Shown here: one piece after another, positions 1 through 8,277 of the stretch
Position numbering within the stretch: position 1 is the stretch's first letter
How the letters are laid out: the number at the start of each line of letters is the position of its first letter
Assembly: GCF_000429025.1 (NCBI RefSeq)
Contig: NZ_AUBB01000026.1
Span: 1 to 64,000 of the forward strand
From: Actinospineispora spinosispora DSM 44797
GTDB taxonomy: Bacteria; Actinomycetota; Actinomycetes; Mycobacteriales; Pseudonocardiaceae
Length of the DNA stretch: 64,000 nucleotides
Reading direction: 5' to 3'
Notes under the pieces: generated by a model
Database searches by the model: none
Seen by the model: the letters and a program-made list of their open reading frames with translations, nothing else
Told to the model about the DNA's origin: nothing
Translations under genes and position numbers: made by a program

Positions 1-366
1 CCGGATCTGACTCGTGACGGTACGGTGCTGTCGATCGCTCCGAGTGGTACGAACATCTCGGGTGTGACGAACTACTACGCCACGATTCTGCTGACCAACA
101 CCGACCCGAGGTTGAAGGCCGGTCAGACGGCTGAGGCGTCGGTCATGACCAACACGTTGGACAACGTGCTGGTGGTGCCGAACTCGGCGGTCATCAAGCA
201 GGGCAACGGTTCGTTCGTGAACACCCCGGGTCCGGACGGCAAGCCGGTCCAGACCAAGTTCGAGCCGGGCATGGTCGGCGACAACAACACCCAGGTGTTG
301 TCGGGTCTGCGTGAGGGTCAGGAAATCCTGCTCCCGCAGGCGCAGGTCGCGCCCACCCAGAAGTAA
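1..366 (+). CDS. C-terminal part of an HlyD-type membrane fusion/adaptor protein (partial)
   Basis: The reading frame is open from base 1, so the gene begins before the window; about 121 residues are visible. The fragment has the beta-barrel and membrane-proximal character of a periplasmic adaptor subunit: an N-terminal strand region ending in a lysine-glycine-glutamine turn (LKAGQTAEASV), then VLVVPNSAV, which resembles the conserved LxVPxxAV segment before the last domain of HlyD/MacA-like proteins, and a final GLREGQEIL strand. Such adaptors pair with ABC or RND permeases for export. The partner is presumably upstream or absent here, because the next gene is on the other strand. The family call is fair; substrate and subfamily cannot be told. 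Confidence 0.7.
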   Translation, partial: PDLTRDGTVLSIAPSGTNISGVTNYYATILLTNTDPRLKAGQTAEASVMTNTLDNVLVVPNSAVIKQGNGSFVNTPGPDGKPVQTKFEPGMVGDNNTQVLSGLREGQEILLPQAQVAPTQK

Positions 367-425
367 CTCCCAAGAAACACATCGGTGGCCCGGTCTTCCC
401 CGAGAGGACCGGGCCACCGGCATGT

Positions 426-1109
426 TCAGGTCTGTTCGAGCGCCGCCAGGAACGCGGCCAGGTACGTGCGGTGGCCGGAGTTGCCCGGGTGGGTCAGGTC
501 CCGGCCCACGTCACGCAGCCGCTGGCCCCTGGTGAGGGCGTGCAGTGGGGCCGGCACGAGCGCCGGGTACCCGGCGAGGATCTCGCGGGCGACGGCGGCG
601 TAGCGCTGCGCGGTGACCCGGTGCGGGCCGCCCCGGAAGTCCGGGACGTCGGCCACCAGGACCCGGGTCCGCTCAGCCCGGGTGGCCAGTTCCGTGCACA
701 GCGTCCGCCAGTTCTCCCGGAACTCGTCCGGCCCGTTCCGGGTGACGTCGTTGGTGCCGACGCACACGACGACCAGGTCGGGCGCGAGCCCGTCGAGCGC
801 CGGAAGTTGATCAGCCAGGACGTCCGGGACGGTCGCTCCGCTGACCGCCAGGTTGTGCACCGCGACGGAGGAACAGAGTTCAGCTTCCAGGTGGTCGGCG
901 AGCAGCCCGACGAAGCCCAGCTCGGGTCGCGCGGCGGTGAGTCCCTGCGCGAGCGAGTCGCCGAGCGCCACCAGGACGAACTCGCCGGGCCTGCGGGACC
1001 GTCGTCGCCAGTACGCGGCGTGATCGGCGACGATGGTCGTCAGACCCCGTCGCCACCTCGAGATCAGCAGCACCGGGGCCGCGAACAGCACCACACGTCG
1101 TAACGTCAT
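426..1109 (-). CDS. SGNH/GDSL-family hydrolase, membrane-anchored or secreted
   Basis: A 227-residue protein starting at the ATG of MTLRRVVLF. The first ~20 residues are hydrophobic with basic flanks, suggesting an N-terminal anchor or uncleaved signal. Block I GDSLAQG carries the nucleophile Ser, block III is GTNDVTRN, and a late Asp-x-x-His-like DLTHPG segment supplies the catalytic pair, so all SGNH elements are present. The family hydrolyses esters of lipids or acylated carbohydrates; the substrate is not predictable. A much longer open frame extends upstream but crosses the divergent gene and lacks homology signals, so the short start is preferred. The gene diverges from the sterol-carrier gene with only 25 bases between start codons. 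Confidence 0.85.
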   Translation of the reverse strand: MTLRRVVLFAAPVLLISRWRRGLTTIVADHAAYWRRRSRRPGEFVLVALGDSLAQGLTAARPELGFVGLLADHLEAELCSSVAVHNLAVSGATVPDVLADQLPALDGLAPDLVVVCVGTNDVTRNGPDEFRENWRTLCTELATRAERTRVLVADVPDFRGGPHRVTAQRYAAVAREILAGYPALVPAPLHALTRGQRLRDVGRDLTHPGNSGHRTYLAAFLAALEQT

Positions 1110-1134
1110 CGGGTCGCAGCATAGGTAGGGAGCC

Positions 1135-1569
1135 ATGGCACGGACACGAACCATCGACGCGATCGATGTGCGCACCGCGTTGGCCCCGGTGCGCGACTGG
1201 CTCGACGCTCCCGACGAGGCGAACGGCCCGACCAGCGCGGGTGCGGCCGGGACACCCGATCGGACGACCCTGGCGGCCGCCGTCCGCACGACGCTGCGGG
1301 CCTTCGCGCAACGCCATCCGGGTAAGGCCGTCGAGGTGCGGGTGCCACCGTTCGCCGCCGTCCAGTGTCTCCCCGGCGGCGCCCACACCCGGGGTACGCC
1401 GCCGCACGTGGTGGAGATGACGCCGAAGGTCTGGTTACGTCTGGTCACCGGGCGGGTCGACTGGGACGCGGCGGTCGCGGACGCTTCGGTACAGGCGTCC
1501 GGGCATCGATCAGCTGAAATCGGCGAGCTGCTGCCGATGCCGATCGCGACCGATTCCGGTGCGACATGA
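1135..1569 (+). CDS. Sterol carrier family protein (bacterial SCP-like)
   Basis: A 144-residue protein with an ATG start preceded by a purine-rich AGGTAGGGAG. It resembles the small actinobacterial 'sterol carrier family' proteins that sit beside purF in mycobacteria and relatives, recognisable by AVEVRVPPFAAVQCLPGG and a TPPHVVEM strand followed by a tryptophan-containing helix (WLRLVTGRVDWDAAV). The family has an SCP2-like fold presumed to bind a hydrophobic ligand; no ligand is established for this branch. Neighbourhood with purF, two genes downstream, supports the assignment. It is divergent from the SGNH hydrolase and probably shares a very short promoter region with it. Confidence 0.75.
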   Translation: MARTRTIDAIDVRTALAPVRDWLDAPDEANGPTSAGAAGTPDRTTLAAAVRTTLRAFAQRHPGKAVEVRVPPFAAVQCLPGGAHTRGTPPHVVEMTPKVWLRLVTGRVDWDAAVADASVQASGHRSAEIGELLPMPIATDSGAT

Positions 1570-1714
1570 AGTGAAACTTGTTGCATTGATACCGTCAGTG
1601 ACCGTCTTGATGCCCGAATCGAGTGACGATTACAACCAACTGGTAGCACTCTGCGGTCAAAGCCTTCAGGATTAACCCGTTCGGCAAAGTCGTACTCGCC
1701 GAAAGGGGCAAGGA

Positions 1715-3841
1715 GTGCAGGTCGGGGGGCGCCGGTCATCCGGTGCGGCGACCAACACGCGGTTCGCCCAGGAGTGGGCACACGTCCTCGCGGACGCCAG
1801 CTACCTGTCCTGGGGTAGAGCGGATGCGGAGGAACGGCTGCGTCCGTTGGTCGACCCGCTGGTGGAGCTGTTGACGGCTCACCAGCTGGATCGCGGGGCG
1901 GCCCGAGAGCTGGGTGCGAGGTTCGCCGAGGCGCGCTTCCGGGGCACCAACGCCCTCCAGGTGACGTTGCGGCTCATCCGCACCAGGAGCGACGAGCTGT
2001 TCGCGGTGGCCGAACCCGATCGGGTGGCCGAGCTGCTCGGCGAGTTCACCGCCGGGTACGCCGACGGGCTGCGGGAGAGCACCCAGCGCGAGCAGGAGAC
2101 CCTGCTGGCCGCGGTGCTGCAGACCGCCAAGGACACCGAGACCGCGATGCGGGCCAGCGAGAAGCTGTTCCGGGCCGTGTTCACGAAGGCGGCGGCCGGC
2201 ATCGCGCTGGTCGGGCTCGACGGCCAGTTCCTCGACGTCAACCCCGCCATGCGCCGCCTGTTCGACCCGGACGGGCTCAGCGAGACCGAGACGCCGCCAA
2301 GGCCGATCACCGACTACGTGCACGCCGACGACGCACCCGCGCTGATCGGTGAGCTGCGCGAGCTGACCACCGGCCGCAAGGACAGCCTGCACGGCGAGGC
2401 CCGGTTCGTCCGGCTCGACCACTCGGTGATCTGGGCGCACGTCACCGCGTCGCTGGTGCGCAACGAGGCCGACGAGCCGGACTACGTCATCGGCATCGTC
2501 GAGGACGTCACCGAACGCCACCAGCTGCGCACCCGGCTGCGTCACCAGACCTACCACGACCAGCTCACCCGGCTGCCCAACCGCTCGCTCATGGAGGAGC
2601 AGCTGCGCTGGGCGTTCTCCGCCGACTCCTCGGTGGAGAGCGTCGGGCTGTGCCACCTCGACCTCGACGGGTTCCGGGCGGTCAACGACTCACTGGGCCA
2701 TCAGGTCGGCGACCAGCTGCTGCTCTCGGTCGCGGCCCGGCTGCAGCTGCTCGCCGGGGAGCACCTGGTCACCCGGACCAGCGGCGACGAGTTCAGCGTC
2801 CTGGTGTCCGACCCGATGGGTGTCGAGGAGCTGTGCGAGCTGGCCGAGCACATCCTGGCCGGGCTCACCCCGCCGTTCGTGATCGGCCAGCACCGGCTGT
2901 CGATGACCGCGAGCCTCGGCATCGCGTCCCGCGCGGTCACCGAGACCTGGCCGGAGGAGCTGCAACGCGCCGCCGACGCCGCGCGGTCCTGGGCGAAACG
3001 CGCCGGCGGCGGCCGCTGGGCGGTGTTCGACGCGGAACGGGACGCGGGGGAGACCAGCCAGTTCGCGCTCGCGTCCAGCGTCCCGGCGGCGGTCGACCGT
3101 GGCGAGTTCCAGCTGTACTACCAGCCGCTCGTGCAGTTCGGGTCCGGTGAGCTGATCGGGGTGGAGGCGCTGGTCCGCTGGCGGCACCCGGAGTACGGGC
3201 TGCTCGGCCCGGCCCAGTTCATCGACCTCGCGGAGAACAACGGCTCGATCGTCGCGCTGGGCCGGTGGGTGCTGACCGAGGCGTGCCGTCAGGCGAAGCG
3301 GTGGGCGGAGGAGCTCGGCCCGGCCGCGCCGTACGTGAGTGTCAACGTGGCGCCCCGGCAGCTGGCCGAGCCCGGCTGGCTGGACGAGGTGTCCCGGGTC
3401 CTGGAGCAGACCGGCCTCGACCCGTGCCGGCTGCAGCTGGAGATCACCGAGCGCGCGGTGCTGGTCGACGAGACCGCCGCCTCGGACACCCTGCGCACGC
3501 TGCGCGACATGGGCGTCCAGCTGACCATCGACGACTTCGGCACCGGCTACTCCAGCCTGTCCTACCTGCGCAGGCTCCCGGTGCACGGCCTGAAGATCGA
3601 CGGCTCGTTCATTCGGGGCCTCGGCGAGGCCGGCACCCAGCAGTCCAAGGACAGCAAGATCATCGAAGCCCTGATCACCATGGCCCACGCCCTGGACCTG
3701 GTGGTCACCGCCGAATGGGTCGAGACGGCAGGCCAGGCAAGCTGGCTGGCCTCCCTGGGCTGCGACGTGGCCCAGGGCAACTGGTACGGCCCCCCGGTAA
3801 CGCCCACCCAACTCAACCTCCGCCCCCCGCTGGCCGGCTAG
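1715..3841 (+). CDS. PAS-GGDEF-EAL cyclic-di-GMP turnover protein
   Basis: A 708-residue cytosolic protein; the GTG start has a GAAAGGGG purine stretch 9 bases upstream. Roughly residues 1-145 are a helical region of unknown fold, 146-270 a PAS domain (FRAVFTKAAAGIALVGLDG), 275-435 a GGDEF domain and 445-700 an EAL domain. The cyclase signature reads SGDEF in place of GGDEF, a variant still found in active enzymes. The phosphodiesterase half is intact: EALVRWRHP, DDFGTGYSS and KIDGSFI are present, though the usual AEGVE reads AEWVE. Both synthesis and breakdown of c-di-GMP are therefore possible, and the PAS domain implies ligand or redox control. No partner gene is adjacent; the gene is followed by a long hairpin before purF. 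Confidence 0.9.
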   Translation: MQVGGRRSSGAATNTRFAQEWAHVLADASYLSWGRADAEERLRPLVDPLVELLTAHQLDRGAARELGARFAEARFRGTNALQVTLRLIRTRSDELFAVAEPDRVAELLGEFTAGYADGLRESTQREQETLLAAVLQTAKDTETAMRASEKLFRAVFTKAAAGIALVGLDGQFLDVNPAMRRLFDPDGLSETETPPRPITDYVHADDAPALIGELRELTTGRKDSLHGEARFVRLDHSVIWAHVTASLVRNEADEPDYVIGIVEDVTERHQLRTRLRHQTYHDQLTRLPNRSLMEEQLRWAFSADSSVESVGLCHLDLDGFRAVNDSLGHQVGDQLLLSVAARLQLLAGEHLVTRTSGDEFSVLVSDPMGVEELCELAEHILAGLTPPFVIGQHRLSMTASLGIASRAVTETWPEELQRAADAARSWAKRAGGGRWAVFDAERDAGETSQFALASSVPAAVDRGEFQLYYQPLVQFGSGELIGVEALVRWRHPEYGLLGPAQFIDLAENNGSIVALGRWVLTEACRQAKRWAEELGPAAPYVSVNVAPRQLAEPGWLDEVSRVLEQTGLDPCRLQLEITERAVLVDETAASDTLRTLRDMGVQLTIDDFGTGYSSLSYLRRLPVHGLKIDGSFIRGLGEAGTQQSKDSKIIEALITMAHALDLVVTAEWVETAGQASWLASLGCDVAQGNWYGPPVTPTQLNLRPPLAG

Positions 3842-3912
3842 CTCGCACAGACCGTGCACACGCCGCACAGAGGCCCGGGCCTCTGTGCGGCGTACGGACG
3901 CTCTGTGCGGGC
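3841..3912. terminator. Long nested hairpin (GCACAGAGG family, copy 1)
   Basis: An outer inverted repeat GCTCGCACAGA...CTCTGTGCGGGC encloses a strong inner stem around AGAGGCCCGGGCCTCT. It begins at the stop codon of the GGDEF-EAL gene and sits before purF, so it probably terminates transcription. It shares sequence with the element at 12094. Confidence 0.6.
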
Positions 3913-4007
3913 GGAGTTAACTCACACCCCGCTGGACCGATCTAGCGTTTAGACTGGGAAGCGTCCTGGCCAGGCAAGATCACCCGCAACCGTCATGGGA
4001 GCGTGCG

Positions 4008-5558
4008 TTGGAACCGCGTGTGTCAGATCAGACCGCGACTGGACACCTCGACACAACTAGCGACACCGAAGAACGCGAGCCCCGCGAGGAGTGTGGCGTC
4101 TTCGGCGTCTGGGCTCCCGGCGAGGAAGTCGCCAAGCTGACCTACTTCGGGTTGTTCGCCCTGCAGCACCGCGGCCAGGAAGCCGCCGGCATGGCAGTGA
4201 GCGACGGCCGCCAGGTGATGGTCTTCAAGGACCTCGGGCTGGTCAGCCAGGTCTTCGACGAACAGTCGCTCAGCTCGCTGCGCGGACACCTGGCGATCGG
4301 GCACACCCGCTACTCCACGACCGGGTCGCCCACCTGGGAGAACGCGCAGCCGACGTTCCGCACCACCGCGACCGGCAGCGGTCTCGCGCTGGGCCACAAC
4401 GGCAACCTGGTGAACACCGCCGAGCTGCGCGACGAGGTCAACGCGCTCGAGGGCCGTCCGCGCCGGCAGGGTCAGCTGCCCAGCACCGACTCCGACCTGG
4501 TGTGCGAGCTGCTCGCCGCGACCTCGGCCGACATCGGTCTCGAAGAGGCCGCGATCCGGCTGCTGCCCAGGGTGCGCGGCGCGTTCTCACTGGTCTTCTC
4601 CGACGAACAGACCCTGTACGCGGCGCGTGACCAGCACGGGGTCCGCCCGCTGGTGCTCGGCAGGCTCGAACGCGGCTGGGTGGTGGCCAGCGAGACCGCG
4701 GCACTGGACATCGTCGGCGCCTCCTTCGTCCGCGAGGTCGAACCGGGTGAGCTGCTGGCGATCGACGAGAACGGCCTGCGCAGCAGCCGGTTCGCCGCGC
4801 CGGAGCCCAAGGGCTGCGTCTTCGAGTACGTCTACCTGGCCCGCCCGGACACCACGATCTCCGGTCGCTCCGTGCACTCCGCGCGGGTGGCGATCGGGCG
4901 TCAGCTGGCGACCGAGTTCCCGGTCGAGGCGGACCTGGTCATCCCGGTTCCCGAGTCCGGCACGCCGGCCGCGATCGGCTACGCGCAGGAATCCGGCATC
5001 GCCTACGGCCAGGGCCTGGTCAAGAACGCCTACGTCGGGCGCACGTTCATCCAGCCGTCCCAGACGATCCGCCAGCTCGGCATCCGGCTCAAGCTGAACC
5101 CGCTGCGCGAGATCATCCGGGGCAAGCGCCTCGTCGTCGTGGACGACTCGATCGTGCGCGGCAACACCCAGCGCGCGCTGATCCGCATGCTGCGCGAGGC
5201 GGGCGCCCTGGAGGTGCACGTCCGGATCGCGTCGCCGCCGGTGCGCTGGCCGTGCTTCTACGGCATCGACTTCGCCAGCAGGGCCGAGCTGGTCGCCGGT
5301 TCGCTCGACCTGGACGGCGTACGCCGGTCTATCGGCGCCGACACCCTCGGCTACGTGTCGCTGGACGGCCTGGTCAAGGCCACCGAACAGCCCGCCAGCC
5401 GGCTCTGTTCGGCGTGTTTCGACGGCCAGTACCCGATCCCGCTGCCCGAAGAGGCCAGCCTCGGCAAGCACCTGCTCGAGGAGATCATCGCCGAGAGCGA
5501 CACCGGCGACTCCCTCGCGGCCGGCTACGGCGCCGCGGGCGCCATGAGGCAGCCCTAA
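4008..5558 (+). CDS. purF: Amidophosphoribosyltransferase (PurF)
   Basis: A 516-residue enzyme for the first step of purine synthesis: PRPP and glutamine give phosphoribosylamine. The TTG start is preferred because GGGAG lies 6 bases upstream; a GTG 12 bases later has no suitable ribosome site. The first 28 residues are a propeptide whose removal would expose Cys29 (EECGVFGVW), the N-terminal nucleophile of the glutaminase domain. The PRPP site LVVVDDSIVRGNT is in the C-terminal half. Cysteines in GCVFEYVY, RWPCFYG and RLCSACF match the ligands of the 4Fe-4S cluster in the Bacillus-type enzyme, so this is the processed, Fe-S, oxygen-sensitive class. purM follows 57 bases downstream, likely in one transcript. 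Confidence 0.97.
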   Translation: MEPRVSDQTATGHLDTTSDTEEREPREECGVFGVWAPGEEVAKLTYFGLFALQHRGQEAAGMAVSDGRQVMVFKDLGLVSQVFDEQSLSSLRGHLAIGHTRYSTTGSPTWENAQPTFRTTATGSGLALGHNGNLVNTAELRDEVNALEGRPRRQGQLPSTDSDLVCELLAATSADIGLEEAAIRLLPRVRGAFSLVFSDEQTLYAARDQHGVRPLVLGRLERGWVVASETAALDIVGASFVREVEPGELLAIDENGLRSSRFAAPEPKGCVFEYVYLARPDTTISGRSVHSARVAIGRQLATEFPVEADLVIPVPESGTPAAIGYAQESGIAYGQGLVKNAYVGRTFIQPSQTIRQLGIRLKLNPLREIIRGKRLVVVDDSIVRGNTQRALIRMLREAGALEVHVRIASPPVRWPCFYGIDFASRAELVAGSLDLDGVRRSIGADTLGYVSLDGLVKATEQPASRLCSACFDGQYPIPLPEEASLGKHLLEEIIAESDTGDSLAAGYGAAGAMRQP

Positions 5559-5615
5559 CCCTTTCCGCAGTTTCGATGTTTACCTCGACACCTCGCACGG
5601 AGTAGAAACAAAAAC

Positions 5616-6731
5616 ATGCCACCGACCAGCACCGACGGTCCCAGCATCGAGGGTTACAGCCCAGCAAGCTACGCGGCCGCGGGGGTGGACATCGAGGCCG
5701 GCGAGGCGGCCGTCGAGAAGTTCCGTCCCTGGGCGGAGAAGGCCACCCGCCCCGAGGTACTCGGCGGCATCGGTGGCTTCGCGGGCCTGTTCGCGCTGAA
5801 GCTCGGCAAGTACCAGGAGCCGGTGCTGGCGGCGTCCACCGACGGCGTCGGCACCAAGCTGGCCATCGCCCAGGCACTCGACCGGCACGACACCATCGGC
5901 CTCGACCTGGTCGCCATGGTCGTGGACGACCTGGTCGTCTGCGGTGCCGAACCGCTGTTCCTGCAGGACTACATCGCCTGCGGCTCGGTCGTGCCGGAAC
6001 AGATCGCGGAGATCGTCAAGGGCATCGCGGACGGCTGCCAGCGTGCCGGCTGCGCGCTGCTCGGCGGGGAGACCGCGGAGCATCCCGGTCTGATGCAGGC
6101 CGGTGACTACGACGTGTCGGCGTCCGGCGTGGGCATCGTCGAGGCCGAGGAGATGCTCGGCCCGGACCTGGTTCGCCCCGGTGACGTGGTGATCGCGCTG
6201 CAGTCCTCGGGACTGCACTCCAACGGCTACTCACTGGCTCGCCACGTCCTGCTGGACCTGGCCAGGTTGCCGCTGGACTCACAGGTCGAGGAGTTCGACC
6301 GGACCCTCGGCGAGGAGCTCCTCGAACCGACCCGGATCTACGCGCTGGACTGCCTGGCGCTCGCGGCCGAGACCAACGTGCGGACGTTCGCACACATCAC
6401 CGGTGGTGGGCTGGCCCGCAACCTGTCCCGGGTGCTGCCGAAGGGTCTCATCGCGGTGTGTGACCGGGGGACCTGGACGCCCGCGCCGGTGTTCAAGATG
6501 ATCGCCACCCGGGGCCGGGTCGAGCGGCCCGAGATGGAGAAGACGTTCAACATGGGCGTCGGCATGGTCGCGGTGCTGGACCCGGAGGACGTGGACCGGG
6601 CCCTGGCCGTGCTCACCGCCCGCCACGTGCCTGCCTGGATCCTGGGCGAGGTCCGCCGCACGAAGGACGTCACGGACACCACCGAGGTAGTGGACCGCGT
6701 CCTTTTGCACAACGAGCACCCTCGTTTTTAG
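5616..6731 (+). CDS. purM: Phosphoribosylformylglycinamidine cyclo-ligase (PurM, AIR synthetase)
   Basis: A 371-residue ATP-dependent ligase of de novo purine synthesis that closes the imidazole ring, converting FGAM to AIR. The AIRS-domain signature DGVGTKLAIA is near residue 75, with GGETAEHPG and SSGLHSNGYSL further on, and the length is normal for actinobacteria. The ATG start has only a weak GGAG 13 bases upstream, so translation may be modest or coupled to purF. The pair purF-purM followed by a DUF3073 gene is a conserved actinobacterial arrangement. The stop codon abuts the dispersed repeat element that begins at 6732. Confidence 0.97.
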   Translation: MPPTSTDGPSIEGYSPASYAAAGVDIEAGEAAVEKFRPWAEKATRPEVLGGIGGFAGLFALKLGKYQEPVLAASTDGVGTKLAIAQALDRHDTIGLDLVAMVVDDLVVCGAEPLFLQDYIACGSVVPEQIAEIVKGIADGCQRAGCALLGGETAEHPGLMQAGDYDVSASGVGIVEAEEMLGPDLVRPGDVVIALQSSGLHSNGYSLARHVLLDLARLPLDSQVEEFDRTLGEELLEPTRIYALDCLALAAETNVRTFAHITGGGLARNLSRVLPKGLIAVCDRGTWTPAPVFKMIATRGRVERPEMEKTFNMGVGMVAVLDPEDVDRALAVLTARHVPAWILGEVRRTKDVTDTTEVVDRVLLHNEHPRF

Positions 6732-6934
6732 GCCTGTTCCGCGCGGAGTTTTTCTGTGACCACCCCGGCTCGCGTAAACGCTCGCTGGGGTACTCCCAGA
6801 AAAACAAGCTCCTTCGTCGCCGGGGCGCGCTTGTTGTCGCCCTGGGAGCCGCCGTCCGGCTTGGGAGCCTGGTAGCGGACATTCAGTACGCCGGCCTTCG
6901 CCGGAACTCCTTCGGAGACTGGCGGAGCCGGCTT
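6732..6934 (+). repeat. Dispersed structured repeat, copy 1 (~203 nt)
   Basis: This sequence recurs in the same orientation at 13710-13915. It starts GCCTGTTCCGCGCG, has a long stem GTTTTTCTG...CAGAAAAAC enclosing ACCCC...GGGGT and GCGT-AA-ACGC, and ends in a run of small hairpins with TTC loops (CTCCTTCGGAG). At pair 8 of the T-rich stem this copy has T-A and the other C-G. No reading frame in it looks like a protein. It lies directly after the purM stop. Confidence 0.75.
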
Positions 6935-6985
6935 TACTGCTCCCCAGGCAGCACTGCTCCCCGGGCTTTACTGCTGCCTAGACAC

Positions 6986-7033
6986 ACCAATAGGTGATGC
7001 GAGTTACGGGAGATACTCACATCACCTATTGGT
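6986..7033. repeat. AT-rich 14-bp inverted repeat
   Basis: ACCAATAGGTGATG at 6986-6999 is exactly repeated in inverse at 7020-7033, with 20 bases between that themselves begin GAGT and end ACTC. It is unusually AT-rich for this genome and could be a terminator stem or a protein-binding palindrome. It lies between repeat copy 1 and the terminator of the small secreted gene. Confidence 0.6.
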
Positions 7034-7050
7034 TGTATATCGTCAGGGTT

Positions 7051-7083
7051 CTCTGGCGGCCAGCCACACTCTGGCCGCCAGAG
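7051..7083. terminator. Hairpin terminator, 13-bp stem
   Basis: CTCTGGCGGCCAG and CTGGCCGCCAGAG form a perfect 13-bp stem with a 7-base loop, 21 bases beyond the stop codon of the leftward small secreted gene. It may also end rightward transcription from purFM. Confidence 0.7.
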
Positions 7084-7104
7084 TTCTGACTAGAGCCTGT
7101 CGGC

Positions 7105-7368
7105 TCAGAGGTGGTTGTTGTTGCCGATGCTCGGGCAGATGCCTGCCGGGCGGGTGGCCTGCGCACCGAGAACGTTGGTCTCGGCGTCCTGAGCGGCCAG
7201 GTTGCCGCCGACCAGCTGGTGGCCCTTGTTGCTCTGCTTCTGGGTGTCGTTCGAGGTGCAGGTGGTCTCACCGGCGCCGTTGTGACCCTCGTGTGCGCTG
7301 GCAACGCCAACGAAGCCCATCCCCAGAACGGCTGCTGCCGAGGAGACGATGATCAGTTTCTTCAGCAT
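7105..7368 (-). CDS. Small secreted protein of unknown function
   Basis: An 87-residue protein with a clear signal peptide (MLKKLIIVSSAAAVLGMGF, cleavage probably after ASA). The ATG has GGGAAG 7 bases upstream, which settles the start against a longer open frame. The mature part is ~60 residues, polar, rich in Gln, Asn and Gly, with only two Cys: one in TTCTSND and one in the C-terminal CPSIGNNNHL, which could form a disulfide. The Asn-rich end recalls rodlin or chaplin surface proteins of sporulating actinomycetes, but no diagnostic chaplin segment is present, so this is only a resemblance. A strong terminator follows. Confidence 0.7.
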   Translation of the reverse strand: MLKKLIIVSSAAAVLGMGFVGVASAHEGHNGAGETTCTSNDTQKQSNKGHQLVGGNLAAQDAETNVLGAQATRPAGICPSIGNNNHL

Positions 7369-7855
7369 GCGTACTTCCCTTTCGATTGACTTGCTTGCCC
7401 CACCGGTCACGTGCTGACCGTGGAAGTCCGTACCCCCACTCAACGGGACTCATGGGACTCAAGTGACGGATGAGCTGTGACAACCGCTCGAACGAGAGGC
7501 AACCTTCTCGTAGAACCCCGCCAGAGCCTGTCGTGATCTACGCGGGGTGATCATGAGAAATGAGTGGGAGATATATCGTGAGCCCCCTGCGCTGAGAGCG
7601 AGCACAGCAGGTTACAGAGGGTAATTGCGACTACTATATAGCAGCTGACCTGCGCAAATCGTGACCGAATCCTGCTGCGCTCGCGACAAAACCGCCGTTG
7701 CCGCGGCCCCTGGGAAGGGACGCGACTACGGCGGCTGTCTACACACCGACCCGCATGACGCGGCAAACGATCACCGAGGCATGCGAGGGCGATGTGCGGG
7801 TGGAACGGATTCGGCGGAATGCCGGATACGACCGGAGGACCGGACGTCGCTGGAC
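7369..7855. other. Gene-free stretch of ~490 bases
   Basis: It holds the leader of the small secreted gene and two comparatively AT-rich patches (7570-7590 with ATATATCG, and 7630-7640 with CTATATAG) that may be promoter elements. CCGCCGT at ~7691 and ACGGCGG at ~7727 could pair. I see no convincing gene in it. Confidence 0.5.
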
Positions 7856-8068
7856 TCAGCGGCGGCGGTAGTCGTCCTCGTCGTCATCGTCGACCCGGTA
7901 CGCGTACTCGTTGGGCGACGAGTAGTCGTCCGGGTCCGGGTCGTGAGTGGAGACTCCCGACCCACCGGTGAGCTCTCGTTGCAAGGCGTCGGCGTCCAGA
8001 CCCGGCGAGCTGTACTTCAGCTCTCGGGCCTTACGCGTCTGCTTGGCCTTGGCACGGCCGCGCCCCAT
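7856..8068 (-). CDS. DUF3073 family small protein
   Basis: A 70-residue protein that begins MGRGRAKAKQTRKARELKYSS, the hallmark of DUF3073, followed by an acidic, Tyr/Asp-rich tail (DDDDEDDYRRR). The basic head and acidic tail give a strongly bipolar charge. The family is conserved near purM in actinobacteria, where its role is unknown; RNA or ribosome association is sometimes guessed from the basic head but is not shown. It is transcribed away from ygfZ and fur, on the same strand downstream of them, after a 209-base gap. Confidence 0.9.
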   Translation of the reverse strand: MGRGRAKAKQTRKARELKYSSPGLDADALQRELTGGSGVSTHDPDPDDYSSPNEYAYRVDDDDEDDYRRR

Positions 8069-8277
8069 GGCTCGACCCCCCTCACAGCAGGGACGGGGCG
8101 GCCGACGTAGCGGCGGCCCCGTTCATCTCGTTTGAATGTCCTGCCCTCTACCGTACCTTGCGTACGCCGGTCTGTGCGACGTGGTACCGCCCCTGGGGGC
8201 GGAAGATCCCGTACTGGCTTAACGGAGTGCTGCTGAGAGCCACCGAACGCGCTCGATGTGTGAGCAGCACCACCAGA

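Noticed and set aside
426..1781. Longer start for the SGNH hydrolase
   Set aside because: The extension would overlap the divergent sterol-carrier gene and shows no homology; the ATG at 1109 gives a normal enzyme.
6670..6882. Small leftward frame with SERLREPGWSQ, repeated at 13653-13865
   Set aside because: The similarity of the two peptides comes from the dispersed repeat; differences between copies are not synonymous and the stems explain the conservation better than coding.
7661..8110. A rightward 149-residue frame over the DUF3073 gene
   Set aside because: It is the reverse shadow of DUF3073, with no ribosome site or recognisable motif.
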